Numbered from the stretch's first letter, positions 51,623 to 61,690 are shown. The stretch is DNA of 64,000 bases from an uncultured Acetobacteraceae bacterium (GCA_946476985.1 CAMKWS010000002.1:237042-301041); one strand, 5' to 3'. Notes: generated by a model not told the origin, from the letters alone. Numbers and translations are program-made.

Positions 51623-52286
51623 CTGGGCCTCTCAGCGTCGTAATAGCTTGCCGTTCTTGGGCATGCTTTGCCTTTTCAGACGGCATCTCACGGCGGTAAA
51701 TTCCCTGGTCTCCCACCACCCATGAGAGAGGCCGCCGCTCCTGCCCAACAGATTCCTGCAGAAGCTGCAGCCCCTGTAAAAACGCCTCAGGCCGTGGCGG
51801 ACAGCCAGGGATGTACACATCCACCGGCAAGAAACTATCGACCCCCTGCACGACAGAATAACTGTCATACATCCCGCCAGAATTCGCACAGGACCCCATA
51901 GAAATGACCCATTTAGGTGCGAGCATCTGGTCGTAGAGTTCCTGAATGATGGGGGCCATTTTGATAAAACATGTCCCCGCAATCACCATAAAATCAGCCT
52001 GACGTGGTGACGCACGCAGCACCTCTGACCCAAACCGGGCTACATCATGTGGTGATGTAAATGCGGTTGTCATTTCGACATAACAACAAGAAAGGCCAAA
52101 ATTGTACGGCCAGAGAGAGTTCTTTCTTCCCCAACGCACGGCCGAAGCAAGAACATCTGCAACACGACCAGTGAAGATCCCTCTCCCTGCTTGCTCTGCC
52201 GGAGGTGTAGCCGCCCCTTGGCGCCCATGAGGGTATGCCTCATCTAACGGTGCGTCTGGCTCAATTCTCGTAAGATTATACACCAC
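51612..52286 (-). CDS. nuoB: NADH-quinone oxidoreductase subunit B
   Basis: About 224 residues, binding terminal cluster N2: SCCYVEM (tandem Cys), [10 protein letters not shown] and PGCPPRPE. I start at GTG 52286 ([22 protein letters not shown]), which has AAAGGGGGG about 7 nt upstream and matches the usual N-terminus. An ATG at 52310 would give a longer protein. It overlaps the end of nuoA by 11 nt. Confidence 0.92.
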   Translation of the reverse strand: MVYNLTRIEPDAPLDEAYPHGRQGAATPPAEQAGRGIFTGRVADVLASAVRWGRKNSLWPYNFGLSCCYVEMTTAFTSPHDVARFGSEVLRASPRQADFMVIAGTCFIKMAPIIQELYDQMLAPKWVISMGSCANSGGMYDSYSVVQGVDSFLPVDVYIPGCPPRPEAFLQGLQLLQESVGQERRPLSWVVGDQGIYRREMPSEKAKHAQERQAITTLRGPDAL

Positions 52287-52779
52287 GGCCAGCCCCCCTT
52301 TCTTCAGCAATGCGGGAGGTTCTCTGCGACAAAGTAATGCCTTTTTTATGGCAGTCTAACTCTCTAAAACCCGTATTTGTGGCCTGGAGACGGGCCTCAC
52401 CATTCTTTGAGTTTTTATGACGAGAAACCGGGGCCCAATCCAACACACCAAGCCGCACATCATAAATTAGACCCACCAACAGAATGACAATAAAGCTTGC
52501 AGCCCCCACCCAGCCGGACCACCCAACTTTTCGCAAAACAGCGGCCCACCCATATAGGTAAAGCGCCTCCACATCGAACACCACAAACAGCATGGCCACG
52601 AGATAAAAGCGCATATCAAACCGCATACGGCCAGAACCAGCACCAACAATGCCAGACTCAAACGGCCTATTCTTAGCATGCCCCGCGGAGCCTTCTCCTA
52701 AAAGAGAGGACGCCCCCACCATGAAAAGAAGCAAACATATCGCAACCAGAATAAACGCACCGATTGACCAACTCTGCAT
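52276..52779 (-). CDS. nuoA: NADH-quinone oxidoreductase subunit A
   Basis: A 167-residue membrane subunit with three helices and conserved [40 protein letters not shown]. The first gene of the operon. Its C-terminus beyond the last helix is about 40 residues of hydrophilic sequence ([20 protein letters not shown] and on) that most NuoA proteins lack or have shorter; the nuoB ribosome binding site lies inside this part. The promoter must be within 52780-53192. Confidence 0.95.
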   Translation of the reverse strand: MQSWSIGAFILVAICLLLFMVGASSLLGEGSAGHAKNRPFESGIVGAGSGRMRFDMRFYLVAMLFVVFDVEALYLYGWAAVLRKVGWSGWVGAASFIVILLVGLIYDVRLGVLDWAPVSRHKNSKNGEARLQATNTGFRELDCHKKGITLSQRTSRIAEERGAGRGV

Positions 52780-53192
52780 TTAAGGCCCTCCCGCACATAT
52801 CAGGCTCCGGCGCTCATGCCGGCTTATCTCACAGCCGCGCGCCTCCTTCACCCACCTATCCGCAAGGAAGTCAGCACAACTAACTATACTTTATTATCGT
52901 ATCACTACATTTAATTTGCACAAAGAATATTAGACAATAACTCTAAAATTATCCCATTTTTATAAGTAGTTTTGTTATTGTTTAAATGGTTATTTATTAA
53001 TTTATTTATTTTTCATTAATAAATATGATTGAAATTATAAAAAATTCTCAATTTATCCCAAATATCTGCGATTTATATTTTGTTAATATATGCGATTCTT
53101 TATCCTCCCAAAAAGGAGCTTTTCTCATCACTAAAAAGGGGGCTGACATCACTGTCACCCCCCATAAATGAAACCTCGCCTATGCAGGTATA
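52780..53192. other. AT-rich region between acnA and nuoA
   Basis: 413 bp without a gene. The part near acnA holds its terminator (53133-53163) and a second small stem (CTCC-caaaaa-GGAG near 53105). The middle (about 52890-53095) is very AT-rich and probably carries the nuo promoter; no clear -35/-10 pair can be singled out. Confidence 0.6.
53133..53163 (-). terminator. acnA terminator
   Basis: GGGGG-c-TGAC, loop atcact, GTCA-c-CCCCC (53138-53163). In the minus direction it is followed by T5 (53133-53137). It lies 30 bp after the aconitase stop codon. Confidence 0.82.
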
Positions 53193-55886
53193 TTACCCTG
53201 CATCAGTTGCAATTCTATTAAGCACATAAGGTAGAATACCTCCTTGCTCTATATAGGCAATTTCTGCCTCTGTTTCTAATTGAACCGTGGCAATAATTGT
53301 CTGCCGCGCACCATCTGGTGTGGTAAATGTTACCTCAACAGGCATACGTGGAAATAGCTTATCAGACAAAGCAATATCCACCTGCTCTTGGCCAGTTAGC
53401 CCCAATGTTTTGCGAGTAACCCCTTGCGGAAAGATAATGGGCAATATCCCCATTCCTGCGAGATTAGAACGATGTATCCGCTCAAAATCTTCCGCAATTA
53501 CAGCCTTTACACCAAGCAACCGCGGCCCCTTTGCCGCCCAATCACGCGATGACCCCATGCCATAGTTGCGCCCAGCGACAACCACCAAAGGTGTAGCTTC
53601 TTTCTGATACCGCTCTGCAATATCAAAAATACTCCCTTGGGTGCCCTCAGGCCAATGGCATGTCACCCCACCTTCGCTCCCCGGTAACATTTCATTATGT
53701 ATACGAATATTGGCAAATGTCCCTCGTGCCATCACCAGGTCATTCCCTCGCCGACTACCATAAGAATTAAACTGGGCAGGCGAAACGCCATGGCTTTGTA
53801 AATAACGTGCCGCAGGAGAATCTATAGCAATACTCCCAGCGGGGGAGATATGATCTGTTGTAATATTATCGCCCAATAATGCCAGAATACGTGCCTGCTT
53901 AATCGGCCCAACTTGGCTAGCCGCTGCCCGCTCCAACCATGGTGGGGAATGAATGTAAGTTGAACTTTCATCCCATGTGAATGTTGCTTCTGCCGCATCA
54001 TCCCCCAAAGCCTGCCATTGCGCAGGCCCTCGCTCTACACACGCATAACCTTGTGCGAACGCATCTGCGACAACCGAACTCGCCATAAGCTCATTAAGCT
54101 CTTCATGATCTGGCCATAAATCAGCCAACATCACAGGCTCGCCTGCACTATCATAGCCAATGGGCTCGCAAGAAAGATCCTTCAGCACCGTTCCCGCTAG
54201 CGCATAAGCCACAACCAGAGGCGGGCTTGCAATGTAATTCAACTTCGTATGAGGAGACACACGCCCTTCAAAATTACGGTTGCCAGATAACACAGCCGCT
54301 ACATTGAGATCATTCTCAGAGATTGTCCGTACAATATCATCCTGTAAGGGGCCACTATTACCGATACATGTCGTACATCCATAACCGACAATATCGAAAC
54401 CAAGAGCCTTCAAGTCTTCTAATACGCCCGCACGCTGCAAATAACGTGTAACAGCTTGGCTCCCCGGTGCGAGAGACGTTTTCACACGTTTCGAGACCTT
54501 CAACCCACACTGTCGAGCCTTACGCGCTACTAATCCTGCTGTAAGCATAACTGCTGGGTTAGATGTATTCGTACAAGATGTAATAGCCGCCAACACAACA
54601 TCCCCTGCCCCCAGACTTTCCCCTGCAAGTGCAAGATCAGCTGTCTGAATCGGCAGGCGCTCACTCGTTTGCCCCTCTTTTGCTAAAATCTCACGGCTCA
54701 CAATCTCTACACCTGCAAGGTCCCGCCTCTGCGAGGGCGTTTTAGGCCCCGCAATTGATGGCACAACTTCGGCTAAATTCTGTTTCAGAACCGTTGTGAA
54801 AAGAGGCTCTTCCCCTTCCTGATACGCGGTACGGAACAAATCCTGCCGGCGTAAATATGTCTCTACAAGCGCAATATGCTCCTTCTTGCGTCCTGTTAGT
54901 GCCAGATATTCCATTGTTAATGCATCAGGAGGGAAATAGCCGCATGTTGCCCCATATTCCGGTGCCATATTGGCAATCGTTGCACGGTCTGCAACCGGTA
55001 AATAATCCAACGCAGGGCCAAAAAACTCTACAAACTTGCCAACCACCCCTTCTGCCCGAAGTTTTTCTGTTAGCGTCAGAACTAGATCTGTTGCAGTCAC
55101 CCCAGGGGCAAGACGACCATCTAAATACACCCCCACAACATCAGGCAAACGCATAGCAATAGGCTCACCAAGTGCAGCGGCTTCAGCCTCAATCCCACCG
55201 ACGCCCCAGCCTAAAACCCCTAAGCCGTTAATCATCGTGGTATGACTATCTGTTCCAAACACCGTATCAGGAAAAAGCGTTACAGCACCATCTTCCTCTT
55301 TCTGCCCTATAAGCGGAGCAATATATTCCAAATTCACCTGATGGCAGATACCGGCCTCTGGAGGAATAACACGAAAATTCTTAAAAGCCTTTTGTCCCCA
55401 GCGTAAAAAGCTATAACGCTCTCGATTACGCTCAAATTCATACGCCACATTCTGAGCCAACGCATCCGACTGGCCTGCAACATCTACCGTGACAGAATGG
55501 TCAATAACGAGATCAACCGGAATGAATGGGTTCACCAGCTCTGGCTTTCCCCCCATCGCCTTCATCCCATCCCGCAAAACAGCAAGATCCACCACCGCAG
55601 GCACACCTGTAAAATCCTGCATTAAGATCCGGCTAGGACAAAAAGGCACCTCTGCATCTACATGGCCAGCCTTCACCCAATCTATGACAGATTCAACAGC
55701 CTCTTGCTCTTGCCGTCGCAGCACATTTTCTAAGACGACCTTTAAAGAATATGGCAAACGTTTTGCATCTTCGCCACGCTGCCCCAACCGAGTGAATAGC
55801 CCCGGTAAAGACGCATAACGATATCTCCGCCCCTCATGAGTAAAATGGCTCCAAATTGAGGACACATCTATTCTTCGCTCTGTCAT
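53193..55886 (-). CDS. acnA: Aconitate hydratase A
   Basis: A TCA-cycle enzyme that turns citrate into isocitrate, 897 residues. Seen: FPDTVFGTDSHTTMINGLGVLGWGVGGIEAEAA, 4Fe-4S ligands in AITSCTNTSNP and GYGCTTCIGNSGP, and swivelling domain GRNYGMGSSRDWAAKGPRLLGVKAVIAEDFERIHRSNLAGMG. A typical AcnA length. Its ATG overlaps the gltA stop (ATGA) and carries GAAGGAG inside gltA, so the two are translationally coupled. Confidence 0.97.
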   Translation of the reverse strand: MTERRIDVSSIWSHFTHEGRRYRYASLPGLFTRLGQRGEDAKRLPYSLKVVLENVLRRQEQEAVESVIDWVKAGHVDAEVPFCPSRILMQDFTGVPAVVDLAVLRDGMKAMGGKPELVNPFIPVDLVIDHSVTVDVAGQSDALAQNVAYEFERNRERYSFLRWGQKAFKNFRVIPPEAGICHQVNLEYIAPLIGQKEEDGAVTLFPDTVFGTDSHTTMINGLGVLGWGVGGIEAEAAALGEPIAMRLPDVVGVYLDGRLAPGVTATDLVLTLTEKLRAEGVVGKFVEFFGPALDYLPVADRATIANMAPEYGATCGYFPPDALTMEYLALTGRKKEHIALVETYLRRQDLFRTAYQEGEEPLFTTVLKQNLAEVVPSIAGPKTPSQRRDLAGVEIVSREILAKEGQTSERLPIQTADLALAGESLGAGDVVLAAITSCTNTSNPAVMLTAGLVARKARQCGLKVSKRVKTSLAPGSQAVTRYLQRAGVLEDLKALGFDIVGYGCTTCIGNSGPLQDDIVRTISENDLNVAAVLSGNRNFEGRVSPHTKLNYIASPPLVVAYALAGTVLKDLSCEPIGYDSAGEPVMLADLWPDHEELNELMASSVVADAFAQGYACVERGPAQWQALGDDAAEATFTWDESSTYIHSPPWLERAAASQVGPIKQARILALLGDNITTDHISPAGSIAIDSPAARYLQSHGVSPAQFNSYGSRRGNDLVMARGTFANIRIHNEMLPGSEGGVTCHWPEGTQGSIFDIAERYQKEATPLVVVAGRNYGMGSSRDWAAKGPRLLGVKAVIAEDFERIHRSNLAGMGILPIIFPQGVTRKTLGLTGQEQVDIALSDKLFPRMPVEVTFTTPDGARQTIIATVQLETEAEIAYIEQGGILPYVLNRIATDAG

Positions 55887-57223
55887 GACTGCTTCTCCTT
55901 CTCAGGAACATCACGAAAAGCAGGGCCCGTATAAAGCGCCCTTGGGCGGCTAATACCCACTTTACTTTCCAGCATTTCTTTCCATTGTGCGACCCACCCT
56001 GCTGTACGTGCCACTGCAAAGAATACAGTGAACATAGAGGACGGAATCCCCATAGCCCTCAAAATGATACCTGAATAAAAATCGACATTGGGATAAAGCC
56101 TGCGTGAAATAAAATAACCATTATTTAACGCAGTCTCTTCCAACTTTAATGCAAGCTCTAATCTTGGGTCATGTTTAATGCCCAATTCATTTAAAACTTC
56201 ATAACAAATATTACGCATTAACTTTGCTCTTGGGTCACAGTTTTTGTAAACACGATGCCCAAAGCCCATCAACCTCGTCTTATCTTCTTTATTACGAACA
56301 CGCTTCATAAAAGCAGGAATATTTTCTGGCGTGCCAATCTCATCAAGCATATCCAGCACGGCCTCATTCGCCCCGCCATGAGCAGGTCCCCATAAAGCCG
56401 CTACACCAGCTGCAATACATACAAAAGGGTTCACCCCTGTAGACCCAACCATACGTACCGTTGCAGTCGATACATTCTGCCCATGGTCAGCATGTAACAT
56501 TAAAATCTTATCAAATGCCTTTGCGAGAACAGGGTTTACCTCCCACGGGGCTTCCGGCATGGAAAAAAGCATATGAAGGCAATTTTCGGCGTAACTTAAC
56601 CCTGGCCTTGGGTAAATAAGCGGCAACCCACGGCTATAACGATACACCCATGCCGCCAGAGTAGGCATTTTAGCGACTAGCCGTAGGGTTGATTCTTCTC
56701 GTTCCTCTGGAGTGATTTTATGCCGCTGATCAGCCCCCTGATTTCCATAAAAGCTCGAAAGCCCCGCCAATGTGCCGCACAGCATTGCCATTGGATGAGA
56801 ATCCCGCCGGAACCCATTAAAAAAATTGCGGATCTGCTCATGCAAATGAGCCTCACGCATTAATCCCTTCTCAAACTGCGCTTTTTCATCTGCTGTGGGA
56901 AGCTCCCCATGGGAGAGTAGCCACGCTACTTCGGGGAAACTCGCCGTCTCACATAATTGCTCAATCGAGTACCCCCGATGAAGCAACACTCCTTTTTCGC
57001 CATCAATATAGGTGATGTCACTCTCGCATGAGGCCGTATTGGCAAAACCAGGGTCGTAAGAAAATACCCCCGCCTGACGATATAAGCTCCGCATATCAAC
57101 CCCTTGAGGGCCAATATTCGCACCTACTTCCGACATTCTTACACGACGAGACGTCTCAGATAATGAGTACAATTCCCAATCATTAGAGGGGGTTATATCT
57201 TCTGTAATATTCTTAATAACCAC
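55883..57223 (-). CDS. gltA: Citrate synthase
   Basis: Condenses acetyl-CoA and oxaloacetate. The 446-residue type II (hexamer-type) enzyme has EKGVLLHRGYSIEQL, MLHADHGQNVSTATVRMVGSTG, GPAHGGANEAVLDML and MGFGHRVYKNCDPRAKLM, with catalytic His and Asp present. The start is GTG 57223, with GGGAG 6 nt upstream. First gene of a two-gene operon with acnA. In acetic acid bacteria citrate synthase contributes to acetate resistance; a role here is inferred. Confidence 0.96.
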   Translation of the reverse strand: MVIKNITEDITPSNDWELYSLSETSRRVRMSEVGANIGPQGVDMRSLYRQAGVFSYDPGFANTASCESDITYIDGEKGVLLHRGYSIEQLCETASFPEVAWLLSHGELPTADEKAQFEKGLMREAHLHEQIRNFFNGFRRDSHPMAMLCGTLAGLSSFYGNQGADQRHKITPEEREESTLRLVAKMPTLAAWVYRYSRGLPLIYPRPGLSYAENCLHMLFSMPEAPWEVNPVLAKAFDKILMLHADHGQNVSTATVRMVGSTGVNPFVCIAAGVAALWGPAHGGANEAVLDMLDEIGTPENIPAFMKRVRNKEDKTRLMGFGHRVYKNCDPRAKLMRNICYEVLNELGIKHDPRLELALKLEETALNNGYFISRRLYPNVDFYSGIILRAMGIPSSMFTVFFAVARTAGWVAQWKEMLESKVGISRPRALYTGPAFRDVPEKEKQS

Positions 57224-57463
57224 GTTACGCTCCCTTAAAATAGAGAACTGAACTAAAATAGTCCCGTTTATTTCGTTATCGTTATATTGAAGTAACGCAT
57301 ATCATTTATATATCCACAAGGTGCATAATTTATTAAATAAGTTCACATATCTTCATATTGCGCATTAAACTCAAAACATGCTCAACTTCGATAATTCCTA
57401 ATTAACCCAATATACCCCATAAACGACTCTATTATTTAGAGTATTCATTTAAAGGAGGGCCAT

Positions 57464-58519
57464 ATGGCGCATTCCCCCTCATTTATGGCGACAGCCCCTA
57501 TTCCCGTCACGTTAATAGCCGGTGATGGTATTGGCCCTGAAATTACTCAGGCAACAAAAGCTGTCCTAAGCGCATTAAAAGCTCCTTTTGCATGGGATGA
57601 ACAACACGCAGGGGCAGAAATATGCGAAAAGACCGGCACCCCCTTGCCGGAAGAAACCCTCAAAAGTCTTGAAACAACACGGCTCGCTCTTAAGGCGCCT
57701 CTCGCCACTCCTAGCGGAACGGGCTTTCGATCTATCAACGTCACTCTCCGCCAGAAATTTGATCTTTACGCCAATATTCGCCCAGCGCGTACGCTCATCC
57801 CGCAAGCCGATCTAGCCCGCTATAATGATATCGATATTGTGCTCATCCGCGAGAATATTGAGGGATATTACGCTGCACGTGAATATTACCTTCCGCACGG
57901 AGGAGACCCACAAGGCATGGCACTCTCTGCAGGCTATACCACCCGTGAAGAATGCCGCCGCATTGTCACCCATGCTTTTGAATATGCCCTCGCACATGGG
58001 CGTAAAAAGGTCACTTTGGTACATAAAGCGAATATTCTAAAATATCTAAGCGGGTTATTTTTAGAAGTCGGCCAAGACGTTGCCGCTTCCTATGCGGGGC
58101 GCGTTGCATATGACGAACGCATTGTTGATGCATGCGCTATGCAGCTCTGCCTTAACCCTTCACAATTTGATGTTATCGTCACCACCAACCTCTTTGGTGA
58201 TATTCTCTCCGACCAAATCTCCGGCCTCACTGGCGGGCTAGGCCTCGCTCCTGGTGCGAATATTGGGGAAAATATGGCTATTTTTGAAGCCGTACACGGC
58301 TCTGCTCCGAATCTTGCCGGACAAAATAAAGCCAACCCAACAGCACTTATCCTCGCCAGCGCCCTTATGCTTGATCATGTTGGTCAAACCGCCCTTGCCA
58401 CAAGATTACGCACAGCCATCCAAGAGACACTCCTCTCTGGCCCACGCACGGCAGACATCGGCGGCACGGCCACAACAGAGGAATTCACCCAAGCGGTCAT
58501 CAGCCGCCTTACATCATAA
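57464..58519 (+). CDS. NAD-type isocitrate dehydrogenase
   Basis: A 351-residue beta-decarboxylating dehydrogenase of the short IDH/IPMDH family. Seen: IAGDGIGPEITQATK, RENIEGYYAAREYYLP, KANILKYLSGLFLEV, and TTNLFGDILSDQISGLTGGLGLAPGANIG, then HGSAPNLAGQNKANPTALILASALML. The residue pattern and its place beside gltA-acnA favour isocitrate over isopropylmalate or tartrate. AGGAGG lies 6 bp before the ATG. Divergent from gltA with 240 bp of AT-rich promoter DNA. Confidence 0.88.
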   Translation: MAHSPSFMATAPIPVTLIAGDGIGPEITQATKAVLSALKAPFAWDEQHAGAEICEKTGTPLPEETLKSLETTRLALKAPLATPSGTGFRSINVTLRQKFDLYANIRPARTLIPQADLARYNDIDIVLIRENIEGYYAAREYYLPHGGDPQGMALSAGYTTREECRRIVTHAFEYALAHGRKKVTLVHKANILKYLSGLFLEVGQDVAASYAGRVAYDERIVDACAMQLCLNPSQFDVIVTTNLFGDILSDQISGLTGGLGLAPGANIGENMAIFEAVHGSAPNLAGQNKANPTALILASALMLDHVGQTALATRLRTAIQETLLSGPRTADIGGTATTEEFTQAVISRLTS

Positions 58520-58603
58520 AACACCCCCTTGCAGAGCCTGAAAAAATCACGCAGGCTCTGCAGGATAAAGAGCTTTCCTCTTTACCTGGAGGTCATCACA
58601 ACC

Positions 58604-59290
58604 ATGACAAAGCTGGTTCTCATGCGGCATGGCCAGAGCCTGGGCAACCAGGCAAATCTCTTTACTGGTTGGTATGACCTCGACCTCTCCTCCAAAGGGC
58701 ATAAAAGCGCACAAGCTGCAGGAGAGCGCCTACGTCAGCACGGCTTTCGCTTTGATATTGCCTATTCTTCCATGCTTCAACGCACCATCCATACCCTGCA
58801 ACATTGCCTCGATGCGCTCGACCAAGCATGGATCCCTACATATGCAAGCTGGCAGCTTAATGAGCGCCATTACGGTGCGCTACAAGGGCTAAATAAGACC
58901 GACACCCTTAAAAAATACGGAGCAGAACAAGTGCAACTCTGGCGCCGTGGCTTTCACACCACACCACCCCCTGTGGAACGTCATAGCCCGCATTTCCCCG
59001 GTAATGACCCTCGCTACCACGCTCTTGCGCCCACAAATCTCCCCACAACAGAAAGCCCCGCTATGACAACACGCCGTGTTATGGCTTTCTGGCACAGCAC
59101 AATCCTCCCTTGCCTAAAGAAAGGCCAAAACACACTTATCGTTACCCATGGGAGCCCAATCCGCGCCTTGCTAGGGCACCTCAATCAGCTCAGTGAGGAA
59201 GACACTCAACGCCTCTCAATCTCTACCGGCGCACCCTTCGTCTATGAGTTAGATGAGGCCGCACAGCCCCTACGCCATTACAGCCTCTAG
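58604..59290 (+). CDS. gpmA: 2,3-bisphosphoglycerate-dependent phosphoglycerate mutase
   Basis: Interconverts 3- and 2-phosphoglycerate. Start ATG 58604 (MTKLVLMRHGQSLGN), with GGAGGT about 11 nt upstream; longer frames are not family-like. The 228-residue protein has the phosphohistidine motif LMRHGQS, ENLFTGW-like QANLFTGWYDLDLS, LNERHYGALQGLNK and VTHGSPIRALLGHL with the second His. It is 84 bp after the isocitrate dehydrogenase gene, perhaps cotranscribed, and ends at a terminator. Confidence 0.94.
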   Translation: MTKLVLMRHGQSLGNQANLFTGWYDLDLSSKGHKSAQAAGERLRQHGFRFDIAYSSMLQRTIHTLQHCLDALDQAWIPTYASWQLNERHYGALQGLNKTDTLKKYGAEQVQLWRRGFHTTPPPVERHSPHFPGNDPRYHALAPTNLPTTESPAMTTRRVMAFWHSTILPCLKKGQNTLIVTHGSPIRALLGHLNQLSEEDTQRLSISTGAPFVYELDEAAQPLRHYSL

Positions 59291-59643
59291 AAACGCTTTC
59301 ATTTTTACACCCTATACAACTCAGCTACTCCACAACACGGGGATGTAGGTTTGAATTCCATTCCCTCCGCCAATATCTACAGGCACCCCGCACGCGGCCA
59401 CCTACGCAGCATTATACCTTAAAAGCGATAACCTCTCCTCCTTCAGAAAAAGGCAGCCTAATTTCTAATTTTAGAAAATTAGGCAATTTTTCTGCAAAAT
59501 CGTTCTACCGACATCTCCCGCTACAACTTTATAAAACACACATAGAGCAATTGGATTTACAGGCATTACAGAATGACCTGGGAGAAAAACTTTTGCTAAC
59601 GCCACGAAACCCAAAATAGCCTTTGCTATTCCTGGAGGAATAA
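59291..59643. other. Intergenic region between gpmA and the E1 genes
   Basis: 353 bp without a gene. It holds the gpmA terminator (59456-59492) and, to its right, the probable promoter of the E1 pair (GGAGG ribosome binding site at 59633-59637). Nothing else is recognisable. Confidence 0.6.
59456..59492 (+). terminator. gpmA terminator
   Basis: GCCTAATTT (59456-59464) pairs perfectly with AAATTAGGC (59476-59484), followed by AATTTTTCT. It stands 165 bp downstream of gpmA. Confidence 0.7.
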
Positions 59644-60645
59644 ATGACAAGTTTAGACAACCGGTCTTCCACTACGAGACACACCCCCTCTACGGAAATA
59701 CTCCTCAACGCTTACCGGCGCATGAGAACCATCCGCAGCTTTGAGGACCGCCTGCATGTAGATTACAAAACAGGTATCATCCCAGGGTTTGCACATCTTT
59801 ATGCCGGGCAAGAAGCTACCGCTGTTGGCATTTGTTCACACCTGAGCGATGCTGACCAAATTGCGAGTACACATCGTGGCCATGGGCATTGTATCGCCAA
59901 AGGCGTTGATGTTGTCGCCATGATGAAAGAAATCTACGGCAAACAGGGCGGCATTTGCGATGGTAAAGGCGGCTCCATGCATATTGCTGAACTCAGCAAA
60001 GGCATGATGGGCGCCAACGGTATCCTTGGTGCAGGTGCTCCCCTCGCATGCGGTGCAGCACTAGCCGACAAAGTAAATGGCAACGGCCATGTTGCTGTCG
60101 TCTTTGGCGGCGATGGTGGCGTGAATGAAGGCGCTGTGCTGGAAAGCATGAATCTCGCTACAGTATGGCAGCTGCCTTTACTCTTTGTTGTAGAGAATAA
60201 CGACTACGCTCAATCCACTCCACAACAACGCACTACCTCCGTCAAAAGCTATGAAGACCGCGCCAAGGGCTTTGGCATGCCAAGCGTTACCGTAAATGGC
60301 CTAGACTTCTTTGAAGTGTACCAAACCGCTGGCGAGCTTATCTCCAAAATGCGCCAAGGCGGTGGCCCTGTGCTGATGGAATGCAAAACTGTCCGCTTCT
60401 ATGGGCATTTCGAAGGAGATGAACAGCCATATCGCCCCACTGGCGAAGTCGATTCTGCACGGCAGAATAAAGACTGCCTAAAGCTCTTCTCCGCCCGTGC
60501 GCCAGAGTTCGGCATTCATCCAGAGCAGCTAGAAGCCATCGACAATGAGGTAAACGCCCTCATCGATCATGCCGTAGCAGAGGCACAAAAAGCTCCTCAC
60601 CCAGAGCTCAATGAACTCTTTAACGGCGTTTACGTCACATACTAA
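59644..60645 (+). CDS. ThDP-dependent dehydrogenase E1 alpha (acetoin/pyruvate type)
   Basis: A 333-residue alpha subunit of a 2-oxo acid or acetoin dehydrogenase E1. Seen: GFAHLYAGQEATAVGICSHL, HRGHGHCIAKG, GKGGSMHIAE, and the ThDP motif GGDGGVNEGAVLESMNLATVWQLPLLFVVENN with YAQST. This pattern is nearest to the AcoA group. GGAGG stands 6 bp before the ATG. The E1 beta gene follows after 25 bp, but no E2 or E3 gene is in the following 2 kb. Confidence 0.88.
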   Translation: MTSLDNRSSTTRHTPSTEILLNAYRRMRTIRSFEDRLHVDYKTGIIPGFAHLYAGQEATAVGICSHLSDADQIASTHRGHGHCIAKGVDVVAMMKEIYGKQGGICDGKGGSMHIAELSKGMMGANGILGAGAPLACGAALADKVNGNGHVAVVFGGDGGVNEGAVLESMNLATVWQLPLLFVVENNDYAQSTPQQRTTSVKSYEDRAKGFGMPSVTVNGLDFFEVYQTAGELISKMRQGGGPVLMECKTVRFYGHFEGDEQPYRPTGEVDSARQNKDCLKLFSARAPEFGIHPEQLEAIDNEVNALIDHAVAEAQKAPHPELNELFNGVYVTY

Positions 60646-60670
60646 AATCACGCAGTAAGAGACTTATAAA

Positions 60671-61675
60671 ATGACACGCAAACTTACCCTTAAAATGGCC
60701 ATTAACGAAGCCATCGACCAAGAAATGGCCCGCGATCCTAAGCTTATGCTCTTCGGACAAGATACCGCAGGCGGTGTTGATGCTGGCGGCGAAGTAGACT
60801 GCTGGGGCGGCGTTCTTGGTGTAACAAAAGGCCTTTATACAAAATATGGCGACCGCGTTATTGATGCCCCGCCAACAGAAATGGCCTATGTTGGTGCTGC
60901 AATTGGCGCCGCCGTTTCTGGCGTGCCTGTCATTGCCGAAGTCCCGTTTATTGACTTTATGGGCGTCTGCTTTGACCAGCTCCTCAACCAAGCTGCAAAA
61001 ATGCGCTATATGTTTGGCGGCAAAGCTGAGACACCTGTTGTCATCCGCACCATGGTCGGTGCAGGCATTAACGGGGCGGCACAGCATTCGCAAATGCTAA
61101 CATCCATCTTTACACATATCCCCGGCCTCAAAGTTGTCTGCCCAAGCACCCCTTATGATGCTAAAGGCCTGTTGATCGAAGCTATTCGTGACAAAGACCC
61201 GGTCATCTTCTGCGAGCCTAAAAACCTATACGAAACAACAGGTGATGTGCCCAAAGATGCCTATACGATCCCTATGGGCAAAGCGAATGTCATCCGCACT
61301 GGACGTGATGTCTCCATCATCACTTACGGGCCAATGGTACAGCGTTCCCTCTCTGCGGCTGAACAACTAGCCGAAAAGGGTATTAATGTAGAAGTGGTCG
61401 ACCTCCGCTCACTCTCCCCGTTGGACCTCGACACTGTTCTTTCATCCGTGCAGAAAACAGGCCGTCTCGTTGCAGTGGATGAAGCCTATCCACGCTGCAA
61501 TATCGCCACAGATATTGTCGCACAGGTGACAGAGCGCCAATTCGGCCTCTTAAAAGCAGCACCGCAAATGGTCAGCGCGCCGCATACGCCTGTTCCATTC
61601 TCCCCTGTATTGGAGGAGTTCTACATCCCTAGCGTAGAGCGGATCATCCAAGCTGTAGAAGCCACAACCAAATAA
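60671..61675 (+). CDS. ThDP-dependent dehydrogenase E1 beta (acetoin/pyruvate type)
   Basis: A 334-residue beta subunit. It has MTRKLTLKMAINEAIDQEMARD, FGQDTAGGVDAGGEVDCWGG, DAPPTEMAYVGAAIGAAVSGVPVIAEVPFIDF, AAQHSQMLTSIFTHIPGLKVVCPSTPYDAKGLL and the C-terminal transketolase domain (VEVVDLRSLSPLDLDTV, VAVDEAYPRCN). It partners the E1 alpha gene just upstream. The substrate could be acetoin, pyruvate or another 2-oxo acid. A long hairpin follows. Confidence 0.88.
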   Translation: MTRKLTLKMAINEAIDQEMARDPKLMLFGQDTAGGVDAGGEVDCWGGVLGVTKGLYTKYGDRVIDAPPTEMAYVGAAIGAAVSGVPVIAEVPFIDFMGVCFDQLLNQAAKMRYMFGGKAETPVVIRTMVGAGINGAAQHSQMLTSIFTHIPGLKVVCPSTPYDAKGLLIEAIRDKDPVIFCEPKNLYETTGDVPKDAYTIPMGKANVIRTGRDVSIITYGPMVQRSLSAAEQLAEKGINVEVVDLRSLSPLDLDTVLSSVQKTGRLVAVDEAYPRCNIATDIVAQVTERQFGLLKAAPQMVSAPHTPVPFSPVLEEFYIPSVERIIQAVEATTK

Positions 61676-61690
61676 CCCACAAAATAGGCC

